NCBI GenBank assembly: GCA_009926295.1
Contig: RFPF01000141.1
Location: 1-7,605 of the forward strand
Length of the DNA: 7,605 nucleotides
Direction of reading: 5' to 3'
DNA from: Planctomycetia bacterium
GTDB lineage: Bacteria; Planctomycetota; Planctomycetia; Pirellulales; UBA1268
Shown: piece after piece, positions 1-6,334 of the stretch
Numbering within the stretch: the first letter of the stretch is position 1
Layout: the number at the start of each line of letters is the position of its first letter
Program-made: the position numbers and the translations under genes
The notes under the pieces: generated by a model
Told to the model about the DNA's origin: nothing
The model's database searches: none
The model's input: the letters and a program-made list of their open reading frames with translations, nothing else

Positions 1-3
1 GCG

Positions 4-123
4 CCGGCTCGTGACTGCCCAGACCCCCTCGCCGGACGTTCGCCTCGGCCCTCCAGGCCTCGGCTCTCTGCGTGTCCGCTTCGCTTTCGGCATCCATGCC
101 TGCGCTCGCTCCCGCAGCCCGGC
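4..123 (+). repeat. Left arm of a 120-base imperfect inverted repeat
   Basis: Bases 4-123 match the reverse complement of 281-400 over the full length, roughly three quarters identical by eye, with one single-base gap on each side. The longest exact block is 16 bases (CGGCCCTCCAGGCCTC, 46-61, matching 342-357); another is CTCGCCGGACG (28-38, matching 365-375). Both arms begin CCGGCTCG and end CCGGC. The arm shows no reliable coding signal, although short open frames cross it. It could be a copy of a dispersed intergenic repeat or one end of a small non-autonomous element. The window starts 3 bases before it, so a target duplication cannot be judged. Confidence 0.75.
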
Positions 124-280
124 TCTTTGGTCTGGGCAGCCCCGATCCTCCCGTGTTCAGGAAAACCCTCGCCATCCTGGCTTCGGTTTTCTTGGCGAAC
201 CTCCGTTCGCTCTTGATGGCCAGACTTCCAGCCTGGCAGTCACTTGGAAGGACGAGGCGAGGGGTTGCCCCTACCATTGA
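124..280. other. Non-coding spacer between the inverted-repeat arms
   Basis: These 157 bases separate the two repeat arms. No gene with a recognisable product is seen on either strand. Small dyads are present: GAAAACC/GGTTTTC at about 161-191, CTTCCA/TGGAAG between about 226 and 250, and a compact AGGGG-TTG-CCCCT hairpin at 260-272. The stretch has somewhat more A and T than the flanking coding DNA, which fits intergenic or element-internal sequence. Confidence 0.5.
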
Positions 281-400
281 GCCGGCGTATGCAGGCAAGC
301 GCAGCCATGGATGGCGCAGCGCAGCCGGAGTCGAGCGAGCGGAGGCCTGGAGGGCCGCAGTGAGCGTCCGGCGAGATGGTACGGGGCAATCCCGAGCCGG
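281..400 (-). repeat. Right arm of the 120-base imperfect inverted repeat
   Basis: This is the partner of 4-123 in opposite orientation, ending 49 bases before the polA start codon. Exact blocks include GAGGCCTGGAGGGCCG (342-357), CGTCCGGCGAG (365-375), CATGGATG (306-313) and CGAGCCGG at the outer end (393-400). If transcribed together the two arms could fold into one long hairpin. The divergence between the arms suggests two old copies of a repeat rather than a freshly inserted element. Confidence 0.75.
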
Positions 401-449
401 GTTGTGCGCGTGGACAACAGGCTCGACCGCGAGCCGGTATGATCGCCGC
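401..449 (+). promoter_or_regulatory. Putative polA promoter/operator region; leaderless start possible
   Basis: A TATGAT hexamer (438-443) lies six bases before the polA ATG, so a transcript initiated the usual distance downstream would begin at or next to the start codon. No Shine-Dalgarno sequence is seen before that ATG, consistent with a leaderless mRNA. TGGACA at 411-416 resembles a -35 box, but the spacing to TATGAT (21 bases) is long. Two dyads lie just upstream: GTTGT/ACAAC (401-405 and 414-418) and GGCTCG-ACCG-CGAGCC (420-435). They could be an operator. The promoter role is inferred from sequence only. Confidence 0.4.
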
Positions 450-3194
450 ATGCCCGATGCGAAGCCCGCCGCCGTGCCCGATCTCGCCGGGAAGTCGGTG
501 TGGGTGATCGACACGCTGTCGCGGATCTATCAGCTTTTTCACGCGCTGCCCGAGATGACGTCGCCGCAGGGCACACCCGTCGCCGCCGTGTACGGCTTCA
601 CGCGCGACCTCCTCGACATCATCGAGAAGAAGAAGGCCGACTACCTGTTCTGCGCGCTCGACGCGCCCGGTCCTACGTTTCGGCACGAGAGATTCGAAGC
701 CTACAAGGCGAATCGTGCCGAGATGCCCGCCGACCTCGTGCCGCAGATTCCGCTGGTGCGGCAGCTGCTCGAGGTGATGGGGATTCCGTGCCTCGAAATG
801 CCCGGGTTCGAGGCCGACGACATCCTCGCCACGCTCGCGCGGCAGGTGGAAGGGCAGGGGGGGCAGTGCGTGCTCGCCACCTCCGACAAGGATGCGCGGC
901 AGCTGCTCACCGAGCGGGTGCGCCTGCTCAACCTGCGCACGAACGCGTTCATGGGCCCGACCGAGCTCCGGGCCGACTGGGGCATCGGGCCCGAGCAGGT
1001 CATCGACTATCTGACGCTCGTCGGCGACTCCGCCGACAACGTGCCGGGCGTGCCGCTCATCGGCCCGAAGATCGCCTCCGAGCTGCTCCAGGCCCACGGG
1101 TCGCTCGACCACGTGCTCGCCCACCCCGACGTCGTCTCCGGCAAGAAGCGGCAGGAGAATCTCCGCACCCACGCGGAGGCGGCCCGGGCGAGCCGCGAGC
1201 TCGTGCGGCTCGACGCCATGGTGCCCGTCGAGGTGCCCTGGGAGGCGGGCCGGCTCCATGCCCCCGAGGCCGGGCGACTCGCGGAGTTTCTCAAGGAGCT
1301 CGGCTTCCAGAGCCTCGTGACGAAGGCGCGGCAGTCGGGAGCGGCGGTCCGGCCGGCGGCGGCGCAGCGCACGATGTTCGACCTGGCCGGCGACTCTTCC
1401 GCGGCACCGACAGCGGCGGCCCCGATCCCCACCACCGACGTCTGCGACGACGCAACGCTCGTGGCGATCGTGCCGAGGCTGCGCGAGGGAAGTCCGCTCG
1501 CCGTCTGCGTGGCCGCCCAGCCCGACGGCACGCTCCTGTCACCGCCGGCCGGGCTCGCCCTGGCGACCCCGGCCCTGAGCGTATGGATCCTGCCCGACGT
1601 GCTCGGCCATCACGACCGTCCCGGCACGAGGCTGCTCGCCGATCTGCTCGCCGATCCGGCCGTCGCCAAGATCGGCCACGACCTCAAGCGGCAGACCGTG
1701 GCTCTGCGGGCCGCGGGCTACGACCTCGTGGGCGGGCGGTTCGACACGCTCCTCGCCGCCTATCTGCTCGACGCCGGCGAACGCAACCACGGTCTCGCCG
1801 AGGCGGCCCGGCGCCATGCACTGGAGGTCGACGCCGAGGACGACGCGGCGCTCGAGCGGCCCCAGGATCGGTCGCAGGCGACGGCCGCGTGCGGCATCGT
1901 GCGGCGGCTCGCCGACAGGCTCGGAGCCGCGCTCGATGCGACCGGACTGCAGAGTCTCTTCGCCGACGTCGAACTGCCGCTGGCGTCCGTGCTGGCGGAG
2001 ATGGAGTTTCACGGGGTCCGGATTGACTGTGGCGTGCTCGCGGCGCTGTCGCAGGAGTATGCGGCTCGCCTGGCGTCGCTGGAGGCGGAGATCCACGCCC
2101 TCGCCGGACACGCGTTCTCGATCGCCTCACCGCTCCAGGTGCGCGCGGTCTTGTTCGACGAGCTCGGGCTCCCCGTCGTGAAGCGCACGAAAACGGGCGC
2201 GAGCACCGACGCCGAGGTCCTCGAGGAGCTCGCGCCGCTCCATCCGCTCCCGGCGAAACTGCTCGAACACCGCAAGTATGCGAAACTCAAGAGCACGTAC
2301 GTCGACGCCCTGCCGGCACTCGTCGAGCCCGCCACGGGCTGCATCCACACCACGTTCAATCAGACGGTCACGGCCACGGGCCGCCTGAGTTCGAGCGACC
2401 CCAACCTGCAAAACATCCCCATCCGCACCGCCGAAGGGCAGCAGATCCGTGCGGCATTCCTGCCGCGGGAGACCGGCTGGCGGTTCGTCGCGGCAGACTA
2501 CTCCCAGATCGAGCTGCGGATCCTCGCTCACCTCTCCGGCGACGCGGCGATGCGCGAGGCGTTCGCGTCGGACACCGACATCCACACCCGCACCGCCGCC
2601 GCCGTGTTCGGGCTCGACGAGGCGGCCGTGACGGCCGAGATGCGGCGCACCGCCAAGGCCGTCAACTTCGGGATCCTCTACGGCCAGAGCGCCTTCGGGC
2701 TGGCCAAGGCGCTCTCCATTCCCCAGCCCGAGGCGGCGGCCTTCATCGCCGCCTACTTCCGCACGTTCGCGGGGGCCGCCGAATTCATGGACGCGATCCT
2801 CGATCGCTGCCGCCGCGACGGCCATGTCACGACCATGCTCGGACGCCGGCGGGCGATCGCCGGCGTCCGCGATCGTGCCGGCCGCCGGAGCGCCGCAGGA
2901 GTGCTCACGCTCGCCCTGCCGGAGCGCACGGCCATCAACACCGTCGTGCAGGGATCGGCTGCCGACCTCATCAAGCTCGCCATGCTCCGGGTGGCGCGCC
3001 GGCTCGAGGCCGATCGAATGGCGGCGGCCCTCGTGCTGCAGATCCACGACGAACTCGTGCTCGAGGCGCCGTCCGAGGAGGCATCGGCCGTGCGCGAGAT
3101 GCTGGTCGGCGAGATGCAGGGGGCGATGCAACTCGACGTGCCGCTGGCGGTTTCCGTGCACGAGGGAGGCACGTGGGCGGAATGCGAGAAGTAG
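450..3194 (+). CDS. polA: DNA polymerase I with a degenerate proofreading domain
   Basis: This 914-residue family A polymerase would fill gaps, remove RNA primers and act in excision repair. The N-terminal 5'-nuclease (about 17-290) has the first metal aspartate (VWVID, D21), GFEADDILA, SDKDARQLL and the helix-hairpin-helix GDSADNVPGVPLIGPK (D193, D196). A linker (about 296-325) contains QRTMF (306-310), which resembles a beta-clamp-binding pentapeptide. The 3'-5' exonuclease fold follows (about 326-490). The polymerase domain has TATGRLSSSDPNLQNIP, motif A ADYSQIELR (D683), motif B RRTAKAVNFGILYG (K736, F740, Y744) and motif C QIHDELVLE (D867), all intact. The proofreading residues are not conserved: the Exo I DxE is replaced by VAA, and the Exo II aspartate of GQNLKYD aligns with Q415. 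The ATG at 450 starts the conserved protein; the frame stays open upstream to 72 but that part runs through the inverted repeat and resembles no PolA. coaE starts 7 bases downstream. Confidence 0.96.
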   Translation: MPDAKPAAVPDLAGKSVWVIDTLSRIYQLFHALPEMTSPQGTPVAAVYGFTRDLLDIIEKKKADYLFCALDAPGPTFRHERFEAYKANRAEMPADLVPQIPLVRQLLEVMGIPCLEMPGFEADDILATLARQVEGQGGQCVLATSDKDARQLLTERVRLLNLRTNAFMGPTELRADWGIGPEQVIDYLTLVGDSADNVPGVPLIGPKIASELLQAHGSLDHVLAHPDVVSGKKRQENLRTHAEAARASRELVRLDAMVPVEVPWEAGRLHAPEAGRLAEFLKELGFQSLVTKARQSGAAVRPAAAQRTMFDLAGDSSAAPTAAAPIPTTDVCDDATLVAIVPRLREGSPLAVCVAAQPDGTLLSPPAGLALATPALSVWILPDVLGHHDRPGTRLLADLLADPAVAKIGHDLKRQTVALRAAGYDLVGGRFDTLLAAYLLDAGERNHGLAEAARRHALEVDAEDDAALERPQDRSQATAACGIVRRLADRLGAALDATGLQSLFADVELPLASVLAEMEFHGVRIDCGVLAALSQEYAARLASLEAEIHALAGHAFSIASPLQVRAVLFDELGLPVVKRTKTGASTDAEVLEELAPLHPLPAKLLEHRKYAKLKSTYVDALPALVEPATGCIHTTFNQTVTATGRLSSSDPNLQNIPIRTAEGQQIRAAFLPRETGWRFVAADYSQIELRILAHLSGDAAMREAFASDTDIHTRTAAAVFGLDEAAVTAEMRRTAKAVNFGILYGQSAFGLAKALSIPQPEAAAFIAAYFRTFAGAAEFMDAILDRCRRDGHVTTMLGRRRAIAGVRDRAGRRSAAGVLTLALPERTAINTVVQGSAADLIKLAMLRVARRLEADRMAAALVLQIHDELVLEAPSEEASAVREMLVGEMQGAMQLDVPLAVSVHEGGTWAECEK

Positions 3195-3201
3195 TCGTCA
3201 C

Positions 3202-3846
3202 ATGATCACGATCGGCATCATCGGCAGGATCGGCGCGGGGAAGTCGACGGTCGCCCGTCGGTTCGGCGAGCGCGGCGCCCGCGTGATCGACGCCGACGCG
3301 ATCGCCCACGAGGTTCTCGGGGAGCCCGATGCGAAGGCCGAGATCGTCCGGCACTTCGGCGCGGAGGTGCTCGCTCCCGACGGCCGCATCGACCGCGCCC
3401 GATTGGCGCGTCTCGTGTTCGGACCGGCGCGAGTTCATCACGACGCGCTGGCCGCCCTGGAGGCGATCGTTCATCCGCGGGTGCACCGGCGGATCGAACT
3501 CGAACTCGCCGCCTTGCAGGAGGCCGAACGCGACGCGGGCCGCGAGGACATCGTCGCGGTGCTCGACGTTCCGCTGCTCGTGCGGGCGGGCTGGGACAAG
3601 GCATGCGACTGCCTCGTGTTCGTCGAGTGTGAAGATCACGTGAGGCGGGAACGACTCTCCCGGCGGGGCGTGTCGGCCGACCAACAGGCCGCGCGCGAAG
3701 CCGCCTGGGAGTCCTCGTCCGGCGCCGCCGGGGCCGCGGCCGCGGCAGGAAGTCGGAAAAACGCCTTCACCGTGGATACGTCGGGTGATCTGTCCTATAC
3801 TCAGGCCCAGGTCGATCGGATTCTGGACACCGTGCTTCCACGCTGA
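3202..3846 (+). CDS. coaE: Dephospho-CoA kinase
   Basis: This 214-residue P-loop kinase should phosphorylate the 3'-hydroxyl of dephospho-CoA with ATP, the last step of coenzyme A synthesis in the cytoplasm. The N-terminus GIIGRIGAGKST is the Walker A loop (K14, S15), followed by the family motif DADAIAHEVL (about 31-40). VLDVPLLVRAGWDKACD matches the core segment usually read as V-D-IPLLFE-G, and VDTSGDL near 191-197 matches the C-terminal (I/V)D-SG signature. The part between REA (165-167) and VDTSG is odd: residues 171-183 are Ser/Gly/Ala only, and the usual Gln of the lid is replaced by Trp169. Activity is likely but the lid is unlike the family. The ATG at 3202 puts the P-loop at the normal distance from the N-terminus. 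It sits 7 bases after polA, so co-transcription is expected; only a weak GAGAAG lies upstream. Confidence 0.92.
   Translation: MITIGIIGRIGAGKSTVARRFGERGARVIDADAIAHEVLGEPDAKAEIVRHFGAEVLAPDGRIDRARLARLVFGPARVHHDALAALEAIVHPRVHRRIELELAALQEAERDAGREDIVAVLDVPLLVRAGWDKACDCLVFVECEDHVRRERLSRRGVSADQQAAREAAWESSSGAAGAAAAAGSRKNAFTVDTSGDLSYTQAQVDRILDTVLPR
3773..3801 (+). promoter_or_regulatory. Candidate sigma70-type promoter for rho inside the 3' end of coaE
   Basis: TGGATA (3773-3778, 4 of 6 to TTGACA) and TATACT (3796-3801, 5 of 6 to TATAAT) are separated by exactly 17 bases. This is an AT-rich island in very GC-rich DNA. Initiation near 3808 would give rho a leader of about 155 bases. The same bases encode conserved CoaE residues (VDTSGDLSYT), so the match may be partly coincidental. 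Confidence 0.4.
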
Positions 3847-3948
3847 TGGCACGCGGTTCCGCCGGTCGGCTTCGGCCCGCGTGCATGGGCCGCCCATCCG
3901 GCCCGCTCCCTCCTCCGCTCTTTTCCGCCCGTTGCATTCGCGGGTGCC
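3847..3948 (+). promoter_or_regulatory. rho leader with hairpin and C/T-rich rut-like tract
   Basis: The coaE-rho gap opens with a GC-rich stem GCACGCGG (3849-3856) pairing with CCGCGTGC (3877-3884) around a 20-base loop that can itself fold. It is followed by a pyrimidine-rich tract: in 3901-3930, 26 of 30 bases are C or T, there are only four G and no A. C-rich, G-poor, unstructured RNA is what Rho binds through its primary site. E. coli rho is known to be autoregulated by termination in its leader, so this tract is a reasonable candidate for the same logic. No T run follows the hairpin, so it is not a standard intrinsic terminator. Confidence 0.4.
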
Positions 3949-3951
3949 CGC

Positions 3952-3956
3952 GAGGT
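3952..3956 (+). promoter_or_regulatory. Shine-Dalgarno sequence deciding the rho start
   Basis: GAGGT lies five bases before the ATG at 3962. It supports this start over the open frame that extends upstream to 3785 through the coaE 3' end, and over the internal ATG at 4013. Confidence 0.6.
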
Positions 3957-3961
3957 CCTTC

Positions 3962-5354
3962 ATGTCTCCTACCGACCCCGATCATCCGGACGACGTCCTC
4001 GACCGTGAGCCGATGTCGATCGCCGAGGAGATCGCCGAGGAGGTCAAGCTCGACGAGCACGAGGCCGCCGACCGCTACGAGTCGCTCAAGAAGGGCGACA
4101 CGCACATCACCGCCCTGCAGAAGCTCTCGATGGCCGAACTCATCGAATTGGCTCGCAAGGAGGAGATCGGCGACATCACCGGCGCCAAGCGTCAGGATCT
4201 CGTGTTCCGCATCCTCAAGGAGCGGGTGAAGCTCAACGGGCTGATGTTCGGCGAGGGGACCCTGGAAATCCTGCCGGACGGGTTCGGATTTCTCCGCAGC
4301 CCGGACTACCACTACCTCTCCTGCCCGGACGACATCTACGTGTCGCCGAGCCAGATCCGCCGGTTCGGGCTCCGCAACGGCATGAGCGTCGCCGGGCAGA
4401 TCCGCCCGCCGAAGGAGAGCGAACGCTACTTCGCGCTGCTGCGCGTCGAGGCGATCAACGGCGAGGATCCGGCGAAACTCTCGACCCGGGTTTTCTTCGA
4501 CGAACTCACGCCGCTCCACCCCGACGAGCGGATCGTGATGGAGACCACCGCCGAGGAGGTCGCCACGCGGGTGATCGACCTCATCGTGCCGATCGGCTTC
4601 GGCCAGCGCGGCCTGATCGTGAGCCCGCCCCGGGCCGGCAAGACGATCCTCATGCAGAAGATGGCCCGGGCGGTGCTCGAGAACTACCCCGAGGCCTACG
4701 TCTTCATGCTGCTCATAGACGAGCGGCCGGAGGAGGTCACCGACATGGAACGGCAGGTGAAGGGTCCGAACTGCGAGGTGATCAGCTCCACCTTCGACGA
4801 GAACGCCGCCCGGCACGTCCAGGTGGCGGAGATGGTGATCGAGAAGGCGAAGCGGCTCGTCGAGTACGGCCGCGATGTCGTGATCTTCCTCGACTCGATC
4901 ACGCGGCTCGCCCGGGCGTGGAATTCCGAGGTTCCGAACTCGGGCAAGATTCTCTCCGGCGGTGTCGATTCCAACGCGCTCCAGCGTCCCAAGCGGTTCT
5001 TCGGCAGTGCGCGGAAGCTGGAGGAGGGAGGCTCGCTGACGATCATCGCCACGGCGCTCGTCGACACCGGCAGCAAGATGGACGACGTGATCTTCGAGGA
5101 GTTCAAGGGCACCGGCAACCTCGAGATCGTGCTCGACCGCCGGCTCGTCGACAAGCGGATCTATCCGGCGATCGACATCAACCGCTCCGGCACCCGCCGC
5201 GAGGAGATGCTGCTCGAGCCGGACGAATACCGCCGCATCTGCGTGCTGCGCCGCGTGCTCGGCGAGATGACCCACCGACGCGATGGAGCTGCTCATCAAC
5301 CGCCTCGCGAAGACGAAGTCGAACGCCGAGTTCCTCTCCAGCCTGAAGTCGTAG
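3962..5354 (+). CDS. rho: Transcription termination factor Rho, with a frameshift near the C-terminus
   Basis: Rho is a ring-shaped RNA-dependent ATPase/helicase that ends untranslated transcripts. After an acidic extension of about 46 residues relative to E. coli, the SAP-like N-terminal domain (LQKLSMAELIELARKE) and the cold-shock RNA-binding domain (LEILPDGFGFLRSPDY, DDIYVSPSQIRRF, GQIRPPKESERYF) are clear. The ATPase core has Walker A SPPRAGKT (K227), LLIDERPEEVTDMER, Walker B VVIFLDSITRLARA (D311), then LSGGVDSNALQRPKRFFGSARKLEEGG and FKGTGNLEIVLDR. K227 and D311 are spaced exactly as K181 and D265 of E. coli Rho. The annotated span joins two frames: frame one runs 3962-5272 (437 codons), and the expected tail TDAMELLINRLAKTK... 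resumes in the next frame at 5274 and stops at TAG 5352-5354. Without correction the frame runs on to 5470 with unrelated residues, overlapping ribH. A lost two bases or an extra base in the CCC at 5271-5273 explains it. Restored length is about 464 residues. Confidence 0.93.
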
Positions 5355-5361
5355 GACCACG

Positions 5362-5874
5362 ATGGGCACACGTTCCACGGGCAGCGCGGGGGTGGACGGC
5401 ACGGCAGTGCGGGCCGCGCTGGGCGAGCGGCGCGTGGCCGTCGTCGTGTCGCGATACAACGAGGTCGTGACGGACCGGCTGCTCGACGGGGCCGTGTTCG
5501 CGCTTCAAGCGGGCGGCGTGCCGCGAGAGCGGATCGACGTGGCCCGGGTACCCGGCGCGTTCGAACTGCCGCTCGCGGCCGACCGGCTCGCCGCGACGGG
5601 CCGTTTCGCGGCGGTGCTCTGCCTCGGCGCGATCATCCGCGGCGAAACCTCCCACGACCGCCACATCGCGACGGCCGTGGCCCTCGGGATCGAGCGGGTG
5701 GCCCGTCGCCACGGCCTGCCTGTGCCGTTCGGCGTGCTCACCTGCGACACGCTCGCCCAGGCGGTCGCACGGGCCGCCGGGAGCCCGGCCGACGCGTACG
5801 CCGGCAACAAGGGGGTCGAGTGCGCCGCCGCCGCCCTCGAGATGATCGCGGTTCTCGCCGAGATCGCCACCTGA
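5362..5874 (+). CDS. ribH: 6,7-dimethyl-8-ribityllumazine synthase
   Basis: RibH condenses 5-amino-6-ribitylamino-uracil with 3,4-dihydroxy-2-butanone 4-phosphate to form the lumazine precursor of riboflavin, usually as a pentamer or 60-mer capsid. The 170-residue protein carries the aromatic RYN (31-33), VPGAFELP (63-70), LGAIIRGETSHD with the putative catalytic His98, and the phosphate/capsid region FGVLTCDTLAQAVARA followed by GNKGVECAAAALEM. A short extra segment (GSPADAYA) precedes GNKG. The start ATG at 5362 lies 7 bases after the restored rho stop; AGGA at 5353-5356 overlaps that stop and serves as a ribosome site, so translational coupling with rho is likely. No other riboflavin genes are in the window; pairing ribH with nusB is common in bacteria. 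Confidence 0.96.
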   Translation: MGTRSTGSAGVDGTAVRAALGERRVAVVVSRYNEVVTDRLLDGAVFALQAGGVPRERIDVARVPGAFELPLAADRLAATGRFAAVLCLGAIIRGETSHDRHIATAVALGIERVARRHGLPVPFGVLTCDTLAQAVARAAGSPADAYAGNKGVECAAAALEMIAVLAEIAT

Positions 5875-5894
5875 GCCACGCCGGACACGAAGCC

Positions 5895-6320
5895 GTGAAC
5901 AAGCCCCGCCGCAGCCGAGCCCGTGAGATCGCCCTCCAGTCGCTCTACCGTCTCGAGATGAACCCGGCCACGACCGCGGAGGAACTCGACCGCTTTCTCC
6001 TCGGCCGTCTCGGCGATCCCGCGCTGGTGTCGTTCGCGAGGGGACTCGTCGCCGGGGTTCAGGAACGCCGGCCGGAACTCGACGCCCTCCTCGACGCCAG
6101 CGCGGAAAACTGGCGGGTGGCTCGGATGGCGGCCACCGACCGCTCGATCCTGCGCCTGGCCGCGTTCGAACTGCTGCACGGCGAGGTTCCGGGGCCGGTC
6201 GCCGTGGACGAAGCCATCGAACTGGCGAAGCGTTACGGCACCGAGGCGTCGGGCCGTTTCGTGGCCGGCCTCATGGGCAGGCTGCTGGCCGATCGCGGCT
6301 CCGCGACGCCGGCACACTGA
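5895..6320 (+). CDS. nusB: Transcription antitermination factor NusB (GTG start)
   Basis: NusB is a small all-helical RNA-binding protein that pairs with NusE (ribosomal protein S10) on boxA RNA and supports rRNA antitermination. The 141-residue product begins with the Arg-rich helix RRSRAREIALQSLYRLEM, typical of NusB, and ends with the conserved block TDRSILRLAAFELLHG, VAVDEAIELAKRYGTEASGRFVAGLM (written here in two parts: VAVDEAIELAKRYG and EASGRFVAGLM). The GTG at 5895 is chosen because it starts MNKPRRSRARE at the position usual for the family; the frame is open upstream to 5820 inside ribH, but that extension matches nothing. It lies 20 bases after ribH, with no strong Shine-Dalgarno sequence, and 14 bases before ftsY. 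Confidence 0.93.
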   Translation: MNKPRRSRAREIALQSLYRLEMNPATTAEELDRFLLGRLGDPALVSFARGLVAGVQERRPELDALLDASAENWRVARMAATDRSILRLAAFELLHGEVPGPVAVDEAIELAKRYGTEASGRFVAGLMGRLLADRGSATPAH

Positions 6321-6334
6321 CACGGAGCCTCGCC

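Noticed and set aside
11..280. Small 89-codon protein upstream of polA
   Set aside because: It is formed from the left repeat arm and spacer, has no ribosome site and no conserved features.
72..449. N-terminal extension of polA by 126 codons
   Set aside because: The frame is open but runs through both inverted-repeat arms and encodes nothing like PolA; the family N-terminus begins shortly after the ATG at 450.
240..1259. Minus-strand open frame opposite the polA 5' part
   Set aside because: It is an antisense shadow of the PolA 5'-nuclease with Arg/Gly/His-rich low-complexity translation.
3767..5371. Long minus-strand open frame of 534 codons opposite rho
   Set aside because: High-GC third-position bias leaves antisense frames open; the sense strand has unmistakable Rho motifs and the antisense product has no recognisable domain.
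5274..5470. Rho continuing in its original frame to 5470
   Set aside because: Residues after the shift are unlike any Rho and overlap ribH by over 100 bases, while the next frame gives the exact expected Rho tail.
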